DNA of 64,000 nucleotides, taken from NCBI GenBank assembly GCA_016711125.1, contig JADJTQ010000003.1:496001-560000 (forward strand), written 5' to 3'. Below the pieces are notes generated by a model. The model saw only the letters and a list, made by a program, of their open reading frames with translations, did no database searches and had not been told where the DNA came from. Position numbers and translations under genes: made by a program. This document shows positions 34,303 through 42,808 of the stretch, piece after piece. This DNA comes from Saprospiraceae bacterium. GTDB lineage: Bacteria; Bacteroidota; Bacteroidia; Chitinophagales; Saprospiraceae. Numbering within the stretch: the stretch's first letter is position 1; every line of letters starts with the position of its first letter.

Positions 34303-35264
34303 CTAACAACCGCTGCCGCTTATGTGAAATTGTGCAGGACCTTTTCTGGTAATTTGGACATTGAGCAGCGTCTCCAATATAGAGATGAGTTCATCAATGT
34401 TGGGATACGATAAGGTAAAGCTAACTTTGCATTCGTTGGTCGATGGTTGTTCGGTGTCAAACCGGACAAAGTATTTTCTTCGATGTCCCGAAGTACGGTA
34501 CCTAGACTTTCCTGATTGAAAATACGGGGGGGTAATCTCCAACTTCCGGCCGGTTGGATGTAATGGGCTTTTTCGATTTCTAATTCGGTGATTTTCCCTG
34601 TTTCTCCGGGATTTAATTCAATCGTTTCTTGTTGATCATTACTCAGTTTTACCTTGCCCTCTGACACAGTCACTATAACCTCATTGACGTTGCTGGCATC
34701 GATTTCAAATGAGGTACCAAGGACGGTGATCTTACCCAAAGTTGTAATGATTTCAAATGGTTGACTTGCATCCCGCTTTATTTCAAAATAGGCTCTGCCG
34801 GTGAGTCTTCCCTGTCTGACTGTGCCAGAATCCGTAAATTGGAATTGCGTGTTTTGTTTTAACCAGATCGTCGAACCATCGGGTAGTTTAAGATGATCGG
34901 ATGGACCTTGATAAACCAGCATTTTAGTGGGAGGTGACTGGAGTATCCGGTAGGAAATCCATGAGAAACCGACCAGCAACAGGATACCAGCCGCTATTTG
35001 CCAGGCTTTTACCTGAATGGTTTTAGATTTGCTTGGTGCTGTTCTTCGGATTTTTTCCCGGACCAGCTTATATTGCTCATCCAGATCAAGCGATATCACG
35101 TTTGGAGCTTGGGCAGAAACCTCCCATCCCTTCCTGATCTGATCGGCTTTGGTGCGATTAGCTTCCGAAGCTTCCAGCCAATCGGCCAGTTCGAGTTGTT
35201 CCGCGTCGGTGATCTCAGCATCGGCTTCCTTCAACAATAAATCTATATATCGATCTTCTTCCAT
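34303..35264 (-). CDS. FecR-family anti-sigma factor (frameshifted near the C-terminus)
   Basis: The cytoplasmic N-terminus (residues 1-80) is followed by one membrane helix (WQIAAGILLLVGFSWISYRIL) and the periplasmic FecR domain (LPDGSTIWLKQNTQFQF, GRAYFEIKRDASQPFEIITTLGKITVLGTSFEI). The correct C-terminus lies in another frame: adding one A to the A4 run (forward T4, 34474-34477) turns E-E-N-T-L-S into E-E-K-Y-F-V-R-F-D and continues to the stop at 34303 with a DUF4974-type domain (SFTLSYPNIDELISILETLLNV). As given, the frame runs on to a false stop at 34320. It should hold the sigma factor inactive until the receptor signals. Confidence 0.85.
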
Positions 35265-35313
35265 GAGGGTCTTCTTGTTTAAGACAGTTAAAATTGGTTT
35301 ATCCCCTATTTCC

Positions 35314-35871
35314 TTAATGAGGAATCAGTAAAATCCAAAATAGATGCAGCAATGGTTTCAGGTACTGTGCAAGTATTTTTCTGGCTTTTGTCAATTGATT
35401 TTCCACCGTTTTGGGAGAAATATGCAATTCACCGGCAATTTCCTTGAGCGACAATTCATCCATCCGTCGTAATAAAAAGATGGTCCGGCAAGCTTCAGGC
35501 ATTTTTGAGATAGCCACTTGTACCATTTTTTCCAGGTCAATGGTTTGAAGCTCTTGTTGGGCGTTAGGTGCATAATCTTCCCGCTCTGGTTGATCATCCA
35601 TGGCCACATGCTTCCTTTTTTGCAGATGGTTGATACAGATGTTTCTTATTGCCCGATGCAGGTATGCTTTCACACTATCCTTGATCTGCAGGTCCAACCT
35701 TTGGTGCCATAACTTGACAAACAGATCTTGCGCAAGATCCTTGGCTGATTCTTCATCTCGCAAGAAATGATAGGCCCGGTTTACCAAAGCGGTGTGGTGG
35801 TGATAAAATAGCTGCTGAAAAGCCTCCTCATTGCCCGATTGCACCTGCTGCCACAACTCCAAATCATTCAT
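35314..35871 (-). CDS. ECF RNA polymerase sigma factor (FecI-like)
   Basis: The 185-aa protein has sigma region 2 (FQQLFYHHHTALVNRAYHFLRDEESAKDLAQDLFVKLW) and region 4 (LSLKEIAGELHISPKTVENQLTKARKIL). It is the first gene of a sigma / FecR / TonB-receptor locus and would direct transcription of the receptor genes. It is intact, in contrast with the two genes behind it. Confidence 0.93.
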   Translation of the reverse strand: MNDLELWQQVQSGNEEAFQQLFYHHHTALVNRAYHFLRDEESAKDLAQDLFVKLWHQRLDLQIKDSVKAYLHRAIRNICINHLQKRKHVAMDDQPEREDYAPNAQQELQTIDLEKMVQVAISKMPEACRTIFLLRRMDELSLKEIAGELHISPKTVENQLTKARKILAQYLKPLLHLFWILLIPH

Positions 35872-35995
35872 GCCCGAAAATTACGGAATTTGTAATAGCT
35901 GGACGGTTGATCTCATTGATCGATTTTATGGTACTTTGTGGAATGAATATTTTTAACTTGGAAGGAACAGCTCTGGTGAGAATACAAGCCAATTA

Positions 35996-37393
35996 TCATG
36001 GATTTATTATTCCTATCACGTCAAAACTGTAGTCTTTGTAGCTTTTTATCGAGCCCCTCAACCAAAGGACCACACTGAAGTCGCCATTTCCCTTGGGCAT
36101 TATCGGACGTACATTGTCCTGTGTCGAATTTTTAGTCAACGGCACCCAGTCCCAACTTTCTCCCAAATCTGTGGTTGTCCCTTTAAATATTTCATAGTGT
36201 CTCGACTGATCCCTTGCACTAATCAGAGGCGCTTCTGTCACGGGATCGGCGTCCGATGATATATAGACCACATCTGGATCGTCTGGATCTAAGGCAACCA
36301 GTCCACTATAGTCATACTCGACTTCATAGAGTGCTCTGCCAGCGTATGCGAGAAAATAATCCTGCCATGCTTGGCCATCCCACCGGGCATACCGGTATTG
36401 TATGTGGTCGATATCCTTTCGTACAGAATATGCTATATAGGGCATTTCATTTTTATCCAGCTGAAGATCAATGGTCCAGGCATTATTTTGATCGTCACCT
36501 TTGAATATTCGGGTAGCCTCAGTCGGTTGAACCGGCCCCTCGGTCAGATCTCCAATCAATTTTCCATAGGAATCATAGACCTTATCATTTTCGAAATAAG
36601 CGTGATAAATGCCGCACTCCCAGAATTTCGGATGACTTTCCGTGGTAATAAAATGAATCTTACTGACACCATCCGAAGCATACTTAAGGTAGGGCCATTT
36701 CTTTTCAAAAGTCATCAAATGGTATCCGGCCTTCCAGTTATCGCCCTGGTCATCTGAAAACATGTAGTATGGCGATCTATTTGCTCCCCGATAGAAATTA
36801 TATATTCTTCCATTTGCATTATTTATTGATTGCAGATGGTGAAGATTCGAATAGGTAACGGCATCCGAGCCCACAAATGTTTCTTCGTCTCCCCATACCA
36901 GGGGATTTTTTTCAGCTGATATTCGATAGCGAATTAAACTATCCAGATTATGCCCTGAATAAACCGAGAGCAATCGACCATCCTGCAAAGGCAAGAAGGC
37001 CGGAACATCATGATCATCTCCTTCCAATTTTTCATGCAATACAAAAGTCCCGAGCAGGGAGTTGGTCTTCAAATCATAAGTTGTCACTTCGATATTTCCA
37101 TCGATTAACTCACCATTTTTACCATACCTGTCAGCAACAGAACCAAAAATTAGTTTATTGTCATAGATGATTGCTCGTTCATCCTGAAACCAGCACCACG
37201 AGCCGTTTTCTTTGAATATAATTTCTTTCGGCTTCACATTACTGCAGGCAGAAGTCATGAAAACCAAAATACTAAGAAGAGAAATTTTAACTAGCCCAAG
37301 GTTATATAAATGATTTGTATCCGTAAAATCTACCAGAGTCGTTTTTCTACCTAATTTTCTCTCACTGAAAATAGTATTAGGAGATCTACCCAT
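35996..37393 (-). CDS. BNR-4 repeat-containing lipoprotein
   Basis: A lipoprotein signal (LLSILVFMTSAC) starts about 35 residues into the frame, so the true start may be nearer to it. The body has the BNR_4 signature WCWFQDERAIIYDNKLIFGSVADRYG and later beta-propeller blades, with GGDDQ-type DDQGDNW and DLGESWDW Asp-box motifs. Related proteins bind or cut polysaccharides such as sulfated algal glycans. This fits the sulfatase and esterase earlier in the window. Confidence 0.85.
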   Translation of the reverse strand: MGRSPNTIFSERKLGRKTTLVDFTDTNHLYNLGLVKISLLSILVFMTSACSNVKPKEIIFKENGSWCWFQDERAIIYDNKLIFGSVADRYGKNGELIDGNIEVTTYDLKTNSLLGTFVLHEKLEGDDHDVPAFLPLQDGRLLSVYSGHNLDSLIRYRISAEKNPLVWGDEETFVGSDAVTYSNLHHLQSINNANGRIYNFYRGANRSPYYMFSDDQGDNWKAGYHLMTFEKKWPYLKYASDGVSKIHFITTESHPKFWECGIYHAYFENDKVYDSYGKLIGDLTEGPVQPTEATRIFKGDDQNNAWTIDLQLDKNEMPYIAYSVRKDIDHIQYRYARWDGQAWQDYFLAYAGRALYEVEYDYSGLVALDPDDPDVVYISSDADPVTEAPLISARDQSRHYEIFKGTTTDLGESWDWVPLTKNSTQDNVRPIMPKGNGDFSVVLWLRGSIKSYKDYSFDVIGIINP

Positions 37394-37561
37394 TGTCTGT
37401 GTGACTAGATCAAATAAATCTGAAACATGATAGTGACTAAACCCAAGCTATGCCTTCTTTAAACTTCATTTCTACTTACTTTTGCACATACTATCTATAA
37501 TCAACTCAGCACTATCCCAGATCCGATGAATCGCTTGAATCCAACTTATTTGCGTGGCTTT

Positions 37562-37885
37562 TTATTTTGGTTCTAGACCCCTTACATAATCATAACTTTC
37601 GTCTAAATATTTTGCCACCTTATCTAAGCTTCCCAGCATTTTTTCCGGTATCAAAACATAACCATGCATTATGGAATTGTACGATTTGAAAATGGTCGAG
37701 TCAAATTCTTCAAGATACTTCTTCTGAACTTCTTTTGAAAACCGTATCCCTATTTCGCCCGCCTTATTCAGCAATGAAAACATGTATCCGTTTGCCGACG
37801 TATAAGGCATTGTTTTGCCTTTCCTTTCAAATCTTGGACATTTAGAAACCAATTCATCGTATATTTTTAGTTTTTCTTTCCACAT
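37562..37885 (-). CDS. TfoX/Sxy N-terminal-domain-like protein
   Basis: I start at the ATG at 37885, 2 bp after the stop of the SRPBCC gene. The 107-aa product (RKGKTMPYTSANGYMFSLLNKAGEIGIRF) resembles the small TfoX-N-like proteins of Bacteroidota, with a P-E-K-M-L-type segment and a closing YDYVRGLEPK. Function unknown. It shares a transcript with the upstream SRPBCC protein. Confidence 0.7.
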   Translation of the reverse strand: MWKEKLKIYDELVSKCPRFERKGKTMPYTSANGYMFSLLNKAGEIGIRFSKEVQKKYLEEFDSTIFKSYNSIMHGYVLIPEKMLGSLDKVAKYLDESYDYVRGLEPK

Positions 37886-37887
37886 AC

Positions 37888-38328
37888 CTATTGTTTTTCT
37901 ACGAAGTCCCTGAATTGCGTCATCCATTTTTCTGCTTGTTTTCTGTACACCCCTGGAAACAGAATTGCCATAAGTTTTGGCATGAGCCAATCTATGCGCG
38001 TGTATTCAAATTCGTGCTCATATCTTGTTCTTTCGGCATCCAATTGAATGAACTTACATTTCATAGTATTGTCCATCTGTTTATGATGATAGCTTGATTC
38101 AAATGAATCTGGTAATCGGTTGGTGATAATGGTTTCCATCAACTCCATATCCCGGTTTCCAAAGTGGTAAAGCATCTTTGATATCGCTCCCTCCTCGCCT
38201 TGCTCTCCACTTATTAAGTCTTTCTTGATAAACCCATCTTGGTATTCTCCAAGGTAGCTGGGATCAGCAAAATATTTTACGACTTCACTCCTGGGTTTTG
38301 CAATGTCTATTGAACCTTTGTGCTTCAT
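37888..38328 (-). CDS. SRPBCC family protein
   Basis: The 146-aa protein has the helix-grip outline (KGSIDIAKPRSEVVKYFADPSYLGEYQDG, ... YEHEFEYTRIDWLMPKLMAILFPGVYRKQAEKWMTQFRDFVEKQ) of polyketide-cyclase/START-like proteins that bind hydrophobic ligands. First gene of a two-gene unit. Confidence 0.82.
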   Translation of the reverse strand: MKHKGSIDIAKPRSEVVKYFADPSYLGEYQDGFIKKDLISGEQGEEGAISKMLYHFGNRDMELMETIITNRLPDSFESSYHHKQMDNTMKCKFIQLDAERTRYEHEFEYTRIDWLMPKLMAILFPGVYRKQAEKWMTQFRDFVEKQ

Positions 38329-38381
38329 AATTTATTCCTTTATCCAATTGTCACTAACGTTTGATGCGGCTGGTCGTGGTC

Positions 38382-38560
38382 CTACTATAGCTTTTTATGT
38401 GCGCCAAGCATTTACATGTTTTCTCATCTTTTGGGTCAAACCTGGTCATGATATATAAAATATTTTCGTTTAGTTCATTATCGTGACACGCTGTGGCTGG
38501 GTCCAGGCTTATTGATAGTCATGTTTTGATCTCTTATCCAGCGCTGTCAAAAAATCGGTC
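38382..38560 (-). pseudogene. Decayed copy of the 161-aa gene at 39945-40430
   Basis: In one minus-strand frame this reads F-F-D-S-A-G-stop-E-I-K-T-stop ... C-H-D-N-E-L-N-E-N-I-L-Y-I-M-T-R-F-D-P-K-D-E-K-T-C-K-C-L-A. It aligns with the C-terminal third of the intact paralog (FFDDDGYEINTELI ... HDNDPGEEILCTMTRYDQKDDKEFKCFA) at protein and DNA level. Two stop codons and one missing codon mark it as a relic. Confidence 0.8.
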
Positions 38561-38698
38561 TTTAACAAATCTACTTTTGCTTTCAATATAAGATTTATAC
38601 CAGTCCTTCCATGTATCGAGCCTACTCTCCCTGTCGTCAATTGAGGCTAGAAACCTTTGCCATTTTTTTCTATTGTGAGCTAATTTTATCCCTGTCAT
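38534..38698 (-). CDS. Possible 54-aa ORF running into the decayed copy
   Basis: ATG at 38698. The peptide (MTGIKLAHNRKKWQRFLASIDDRESRLDTWKDWYKSYIES) is a coherent charged, Trp-rich helix and not like the paralog's N-terminus. It ends at the first stop inside the relic, so it is probably the front of a different gene truncated by a rearrangement. Confidence 0.35.
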   Translation of the reverse strand: MTGIKLAHNRKKWQRFLASIDDRESRLDTWKDWYKSYIESKSRFVKDRFFDSAG

Positions 38699-38760
38699 GG
38701 TGTCGTTTGGTTTTCGAGATGCCTGGCTATTGCTCCAGCTTGCGATGTCAGCGGATATAT

Positions 38761-39221
38761 TTATTGTTGGGCAAACATTTTATCCATGCGACTTTGCATT
38801 TCTAAGGCACTTACGTCTTCGAAATGAGTTGTGATCATCCACTGATAGCCGAAGGGGTCAAGAACCTGTCCAACCCGGTCGCCATAAAATTTATCTTTAA
38901 CCGGGGTGATTGCCGTTGCTCCGGCATCTATTGCTTTCTGAAATGCTTTGTCAACATCGGGTACATACAAGCCAAAAGTCATGGGGCTTCCACCCAGGGT
39001 TTTTGGACTTTTTGTCCCCCATTCAGGATTTTCTTCCGCCATCATCAATAAAGAGCCTTCGATTGCTATTTCTGCGTGTCCTATCAGACCATTCGGCATA
39101 AGTAATCTTAGCTTTTCTGTCGCACCGAATGCTTTTTTGTAAAACTCAATGGCTTGATCACACCCTTGCACCGTGATGTAAGTATTTAAGGTGCCAGCCC
39201 TGGGTAAATATGTTTCATCAT
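38761..39221 (-). CDS. VOC/glyoxalase-fold (PhnB-like) protein, possible frameshift at the start
   Basis: The core (GCDQAIEFYKKAFGATEKLRLLMPNGLIGHAEIAIEGSLLMMAEEN ... GDRVGQVLDPFGYQWMITTHFEDVS) is the PhnB-like VOC fold with usual length. In the long frame the only starts are a GTG at 39171 and none upstream, though coding similarity extends upstream (YLPRAGTLNTYITV). The ATGs at 39218 and 39221 are one base out of frame; adding one G at 39198-39200 would give MMKHIYPGAGTLNTYITVQG. A metal-dependent small-molecule enzyme or binding protein is expected. Confidence 0.82.
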
Positions 39222-39744
39222 TCTCTTCTTTTTTGAATTGTCGTCAAGACAATCGTGAGTACATGGATTAAGGTAAGTGTCGAGTAGAGAAATTCTTTAG
39301 TCAGTAAAGATAGTAACAAGATGGACAGGAGCAAACAAAGGATTATCCAGGAAATGAGGGCCAGGGGCACACTAATGCAGTTTTGTCCTGCCCACCTGAC
39401 TAATGGATTGGTTAAACCGGGATTATGAATTAGGGTTTTGTGATGAAAGCCCAAAGTGCAATAAAGACGGGTGCTCCAGAGGTTTTTGAGGGCATGAATG
39501 AGTGATTCGTGGCCATAGGCCACGACGAAGATCTTGCAGATCTTCGAGCGAGTGAACCACTTGTGGATGGGAGAGGATGGTCATCATCATGGTGAGCATC
39601 AAAAATCGATGATGTGCCCGTATTTGCAGCAATTTGGGCTTGGAATAGAAAGTCTAATGCATATTTCCGATTAAATATGCAACGCGGGCAATAAAGCAAT
39701 GGCTGGAAACAAGAGTAATGCATACAGTCTCTGTTTGATGCCAA
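39218..39744 (-). other. Unrecognised, possibly degenerate membrane-protein region
   Basis: Several overlapping short frames occur. One starts MITILGIKQRLYALLLFPAIALLPALHI and stops; another (39218-39523) ends in two hydrophobic helices. They could be pieces of one broken membrane protein, but I cannot join them into a known family, so I make no gene call. Confidence 0.3.
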
Positions 39745-39944
39745 GAATAGTGATCATAACATTCTGTTTAGTCCTCCTGGCAGGGTTGGCTGATGTCCTG
39801 GTCCGAAAATAGACAAATCAAATCTTGGCCTTGGCCGATGGCTTCTCATTTTTACTATACGGAGGTGCATTGATATAGAGAGAACCTTTGAAAAGTTACC
39901 AGAAGCTGGTCAGAGAAACGAGCTTGATTTGATACTGTCGTGTG

Positions 39945-40430
39945 CTATTCCCGTTTTCTATAGGCAAAACACTTAAATTCTTTATCATCTTTTTGATCAT
40001 ATCTGGTCATAGTGCATAAAATCTCCTCGCCTGGATCATTGTCATGAATACAAGTCAGACAAAGTCCTGGCTTTTTGATTAGCTCCGTATTGATCTCATA
40101 TCCATCATCGTCAAAAAATCCGGCTATTTCTCGGGGATCCATATCGTCAATATGTCTCCGACCCTTTTTATTTTCCGATTTATTAATTGCTAAATCAATC
40201 TCATAGTCATCAGATGGAGAGCCCTCTCCGGTGATGCAGGTAAAACAGCTGTATCCAACTACAGCAGAGCCAATTACCCAGATATCATTTCCACAATTAC
40301 ATTTGAGTCCATTCTTATAGTACGACAATGCATTATTTAAGCTTTTTCTTAGATCGATCTCGTTTTCATCTGGATTATTTTTCAGGTGTTTTTTTATGTA
40401 GTCATTAATCGAAGTCGGTATGAATGCCAT
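39945..40430 (-). CDS. Cysteine-containing hypothetical protein, 161 aa
   Basis: Soluble, acidic protein with paired cysteines (KCNCGNDIW, CFTCITGEGSPSDDYEI, CLTCIHD, KCFAYRKRE), perhaps metal-binding. I do not recognise the family. A decayed copy lies 1.5 kb downstream at 38382-38560, so the gene has been duplicated locally. Confidence 0.7.
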   Translation of the reverse strand: MAFIPTSINDYIKKHLKNNPDENEIDLRKSLNNALSYYKNGLKCNCGNDIWVIGSAVVGYSCFTCITGEGSPSDDYEIDLAINKSENKKGRRHIDDMDPREIAGFFDDDGYEINTELIKKPGLCLTCIHDNDPGEEILCTMTRYDQKDDKEFKCFAYRKRE

Positions 40431-40485
40431 AGTTTATTTATTTTACTACAAATTGTAGACGGGACTTTTTGCGTCTTTTTGATTC

Positions 40486-41571
40486 TTAGCGGTTTAAAAG
40501 AACTTCCAACAAGTTATGATTTAAGTACAATTTCTCCTTACCGACTTGTTCGCTCTTTAGAAAACCGGCTTGTTCCAGTGTTTTTAAATAATTCCCTACC
40601 GTTTTAAGATTACCTAGTCCGGCAGATTCCAGAAATTGCCTTTTGGTATAAGGTAAATGGAACAATATTTCCATTAAGTCTTTGGAATAAACTTTGGGAA
40701 ACTGCACTTGGATTTCAGTACCCATTTTTCCCATAAGTCTTTCTATTTGAGCTATTCGGATGCGATCTTTTCTGGCTGTTTGTTCTATCATTTCCAATAT
40801 ATAAAGTATCCAGTTCTGCCAGTCGTTAGTTTCCGTTACGGCGCGTATTTTTTGGTAATAGGCATTTTTATTCTCCATGATGTAGCCACTCAGGAACAAA
40901 GCGGGTAAGTCCAGCAATCCGCTCAATTTCAAATACAATAGCATGATGATCCGACCTGTGCGACCGTTTCCATCGAAAAACGGGTGGATGGCTTCAAATT
41001 GGTAATGGATGATGGCCATTTTCACAAGGGGGTCAATTCCGTCTTCTGCATGAATAAAATCTTCCAGGTTTTTCAGCTTGTCCCTAATCACAACCTCACC
41101 TTCAGGTGGGGTGTAGATCACCTTATTCGTAGCGGGATTTTTTAGCTGGGTACCAGGAGCATTGCGTATCCCTGCACTATTCCCTTTGATGATTTGCACT
41201 AGTTTGATGAATAAATTGGTGGTGAGAATGGGTCTGTTTTTCATGGCCTCAAGTCCGTGCCAGAGGGCATCCTTATAGTGCAGTACTTCTTTTATGGCTG
41301 GGTTACTCGTACTTTTATCAGCAATAGACGACTTGAAGAGCTCGTCGTGAGTGGTAACAATGTTTTCAATGGCGGAACTAGCCTGGGCCTCCTGTAGTTG
41401 GATAGTATCAATAAACAAGGTGGGATTGGGCAGATTGGTGATGGCGCCTTTGAGCTCTGATAAGGCCCTGCTGGCCGAAATGGTCTTCTTGAGAATAGTG
41501 GTATTCTCTATCGCTGCCTGAGGAGGTAGTAGCGGCAAATCATTGTAAGGCATTTCAGCATTGTAAGGCAT
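40486..41571 (-). CDS. Fic-family protein with N-terminal inhibitory helix
   Basis: The 361-aa protein carries the Fic motif HPFFDGNGRTGR (196-207), which transfers AMP or another nucleotide to Ser/Thr/Tyr of targets. It has a class II inhibitory helix SSAIEN at 65-70 (consensus S/TxxxE/GN) that normally blocks ATP until released. The C-terminus (280-361) is a winged helix. The start is duplicated: MPYNAEMPYND gives two ATGs 18 bp apart (41571, 41553). An operator-like array lies upstream. Confidence 0.92.
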   Translation of the reverse strand: MPYNAEMPYNDLPLLPPQAAIENTTILKKTISASRALSELKGAITNLPNPTLFIDTIQLQEAQASSAIENIVTTHDELFKSSIADKSTSNPAIKEVLHYKDALWHGLEAMKNRPILTTNLFIKLVQIIKGNSAGIRNAPGTQLKNPATNKVIYTPPEGEVVIRDKLKNLEDFIHAEDGIDPLVKMAIIHYQFEAIHPFFDGNGRTGRIIMLLYLKLSGLLDLPALFLSGYIMENKNAYYQKIRAVTETNDWQNWILYILEMIEQTARKDRIRIAQIERLMGKMGTEIQVQFPKVYSKDLMEILFHLPYTKRQFLESAGLGNLKTVGNYLKTLEQAGFLKSEQVGKEKLYLNHNLLEVLLNR

Positions 41572-41585
41572 TTCGTTGTTTTTTG

Positions 41586-41650
41586 AACAAGGGCAGTTTT
41601 TACCTTCGTTTTGTGAACGAGGGCAAATATATAAATTATTTACCCTTGTT
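41586..41650 (-). promoter_or_regulatory. Operator-like half-site array upstream of fic 1
   Basis: Four related 10-bp half-sites stand in alternating orientation: AACAAGGGCA (41586), TACCTTCGTT (41601), AACGAGGGCA (41616) and TACCCTTGTT (41641). Pair spacers are 5 and 15 bp, on the way from the start codon to about 80 bp upstream. Such AACRAGGGYA palindromes typically bind a dimeric regulator, perhaps the Fic protein's own winged helix. Confidence 0.5.
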
Positions 41651-41708
41651 GATATTTTGTGGGTAATTATTACGCTTGTTTAGAGGCCCCTTATTTCCCA
41701 TCATTAAT

Positions 41709-42623
41709 CTATTTTGGATCGATTGAACGGTAAGCGGCCAGCGTGGCTATTTCGCCATCTTTGCCAGGACGACTGGTGCCATGCTCCATGCCCACAAAAC
41801 CGCGATAGTCTTTGTCATGTATATGTTGCAGACATTTCCAAAAATTAATCTCTCCTGATGTCGGTTCATTGCGGCCGGGAGTATCGCCCATCTGAATATA
41901 AGCTACCTCATCCCAGACATAATCCAGGGTAGGCAGCAAATTACCTTCTTCGATCTGAACATGATAAAAGTCAAATAACACTTTTATGCTTGGGCTGTCG
42001 ACCGCTTTAGCCAGAGCATATACCTGAGGCATCGTACGGAGAAACATACCCGGATGATCGATTTTAGCATTCATGGACTCCATCACCATAATGATATCGT
42101 GAGGTTCGTAGATGTCAGCAATTCTCCTAAGCAGATCAATCGCATTAGCCATTTGAAAATCCATCGGTAACCGGGCATCGGCTTTCCCCAATACATTATG
42201 CACAAATCGGGTATTCATTCGTTTGGCAATATCGACCGACTCCCGAACCTCCTTTAATACCCGGTCCCGCAGTACCTGATCCGATCCGGCAAAGGTCACG
42301 TCACTAAAAGTCAACGTGCCGACAAACTGGCCAAACTCCATACCCAGTTGTTGCAACAGTTTGCTGATTGCTTCTTGCAGTTCGATCGGTCTATTTTTGA
42401 GCATGGTATTTTCCCAGGCGCGAAAACCCTGGTCATATCCCCACCGGATTTGATCGAGTGGGTTGGCCCCAGCCAGATCTTCGAAAATCCCGAATTCCGG
42501 GGAGAAATTCATGTTGAAAGGTTTTTCTTTTGATGGTTGCATTAGGGCCCTGCCGGGATGAGCGGTTAGGGCAATACCGGAAGTAGTGACTAAGGAATTT
42601 TTGAGAAAATGTCGACGTTTCAT
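41709..42623 (-). CDS. Sugar phosphate isomerase/epimerase-like TIM-barrel protein (exported)
   Basis: The 304-aa protein has a Tat-like leader (KRRHFLKNSLVTTSGIALTAH) and an AP-endonuclease-2-type TIM barrel as in hydroxypyruvate isomerases: ...RFVHNVLG, MVMESMN, VLFDFYHVQIEEG, YIQMGDTPGRNEP, GFVGMEHG. The Glu, Asp, His and Glu at barrel ends match metal-binding residues of the family. Function: isomerisation of a sugar or keto acid in the periplasm. Confidence 0.87.
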   Translation of the reverse strand: MKRRHFLKNSLVTTSGIALTAHPGRALMQPSKEKPFNMNFSPEFGIFEDLAGANPLDQIRWGYDQGFRAWENTMLKNRPIELQEAISKLLQQLGMEFGQFVGTLTFSDVTFAGSDQVLRDRVLKEVRESVDIAKRMNTRFVHNVLGKADARLPMDFQMANAIDLLRRIADIYEPHDIIMVMESMNAKIDHPGMFLRTMPQVYALAKAVDSPSIKVLFDFYHVQIEEGNLLPTLDYVWDEVAYIQMGDTPGRNEPTSGEINFWKCLQHIHDKDYRGFVGMEHGTSRPGKDGEIATLAAYRSIDPK

Positions 42624-42711
42624 TTTTGATATAATTAATCTAATTACTAGAGTTTTGGTACGGGTTCACCTTAGAGATCATCTTTCTACCAAAGTTTGTA
42701 CTACAAAATAA

Positions 42712-42749
42712 TTTTTTTCCACTTTTTGATGTCAAAAAGTGGAAAAAAA
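42712..42749. terminator. Perfect 18-bp inverted repeat, rho-independent terminator
   Basis: TTTTTTTCCACTTTTTGA / TCAAAAAGTGGAAAAAAA around a TG centre, with T and A runs on the two sides, so it can end transcription in both directions. It sits about 60 bp after the true stop of fic 2 (42809). Confidence 0.85.
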
Positions 42750-42808
42750 CTGCCGGCTGTATGCTCGGTGACCCACATGATGTGTGGCGTCACCATGTTA
42801 GCACCTGT

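Noticed and set aside
37562..38328. Frameshift between the TfoX-like and SRPBCC genes because long frames overlap
   Set aside because: With the ATG at 37885 the genes are separated by 2 bp and both products have normal lengths.
39430..39744. 104-aa minus-strand ORF
   Set aside because: Ser/Arg-rich translation without motifs, overlapped by other equally open frames; more likely a degenerate region.
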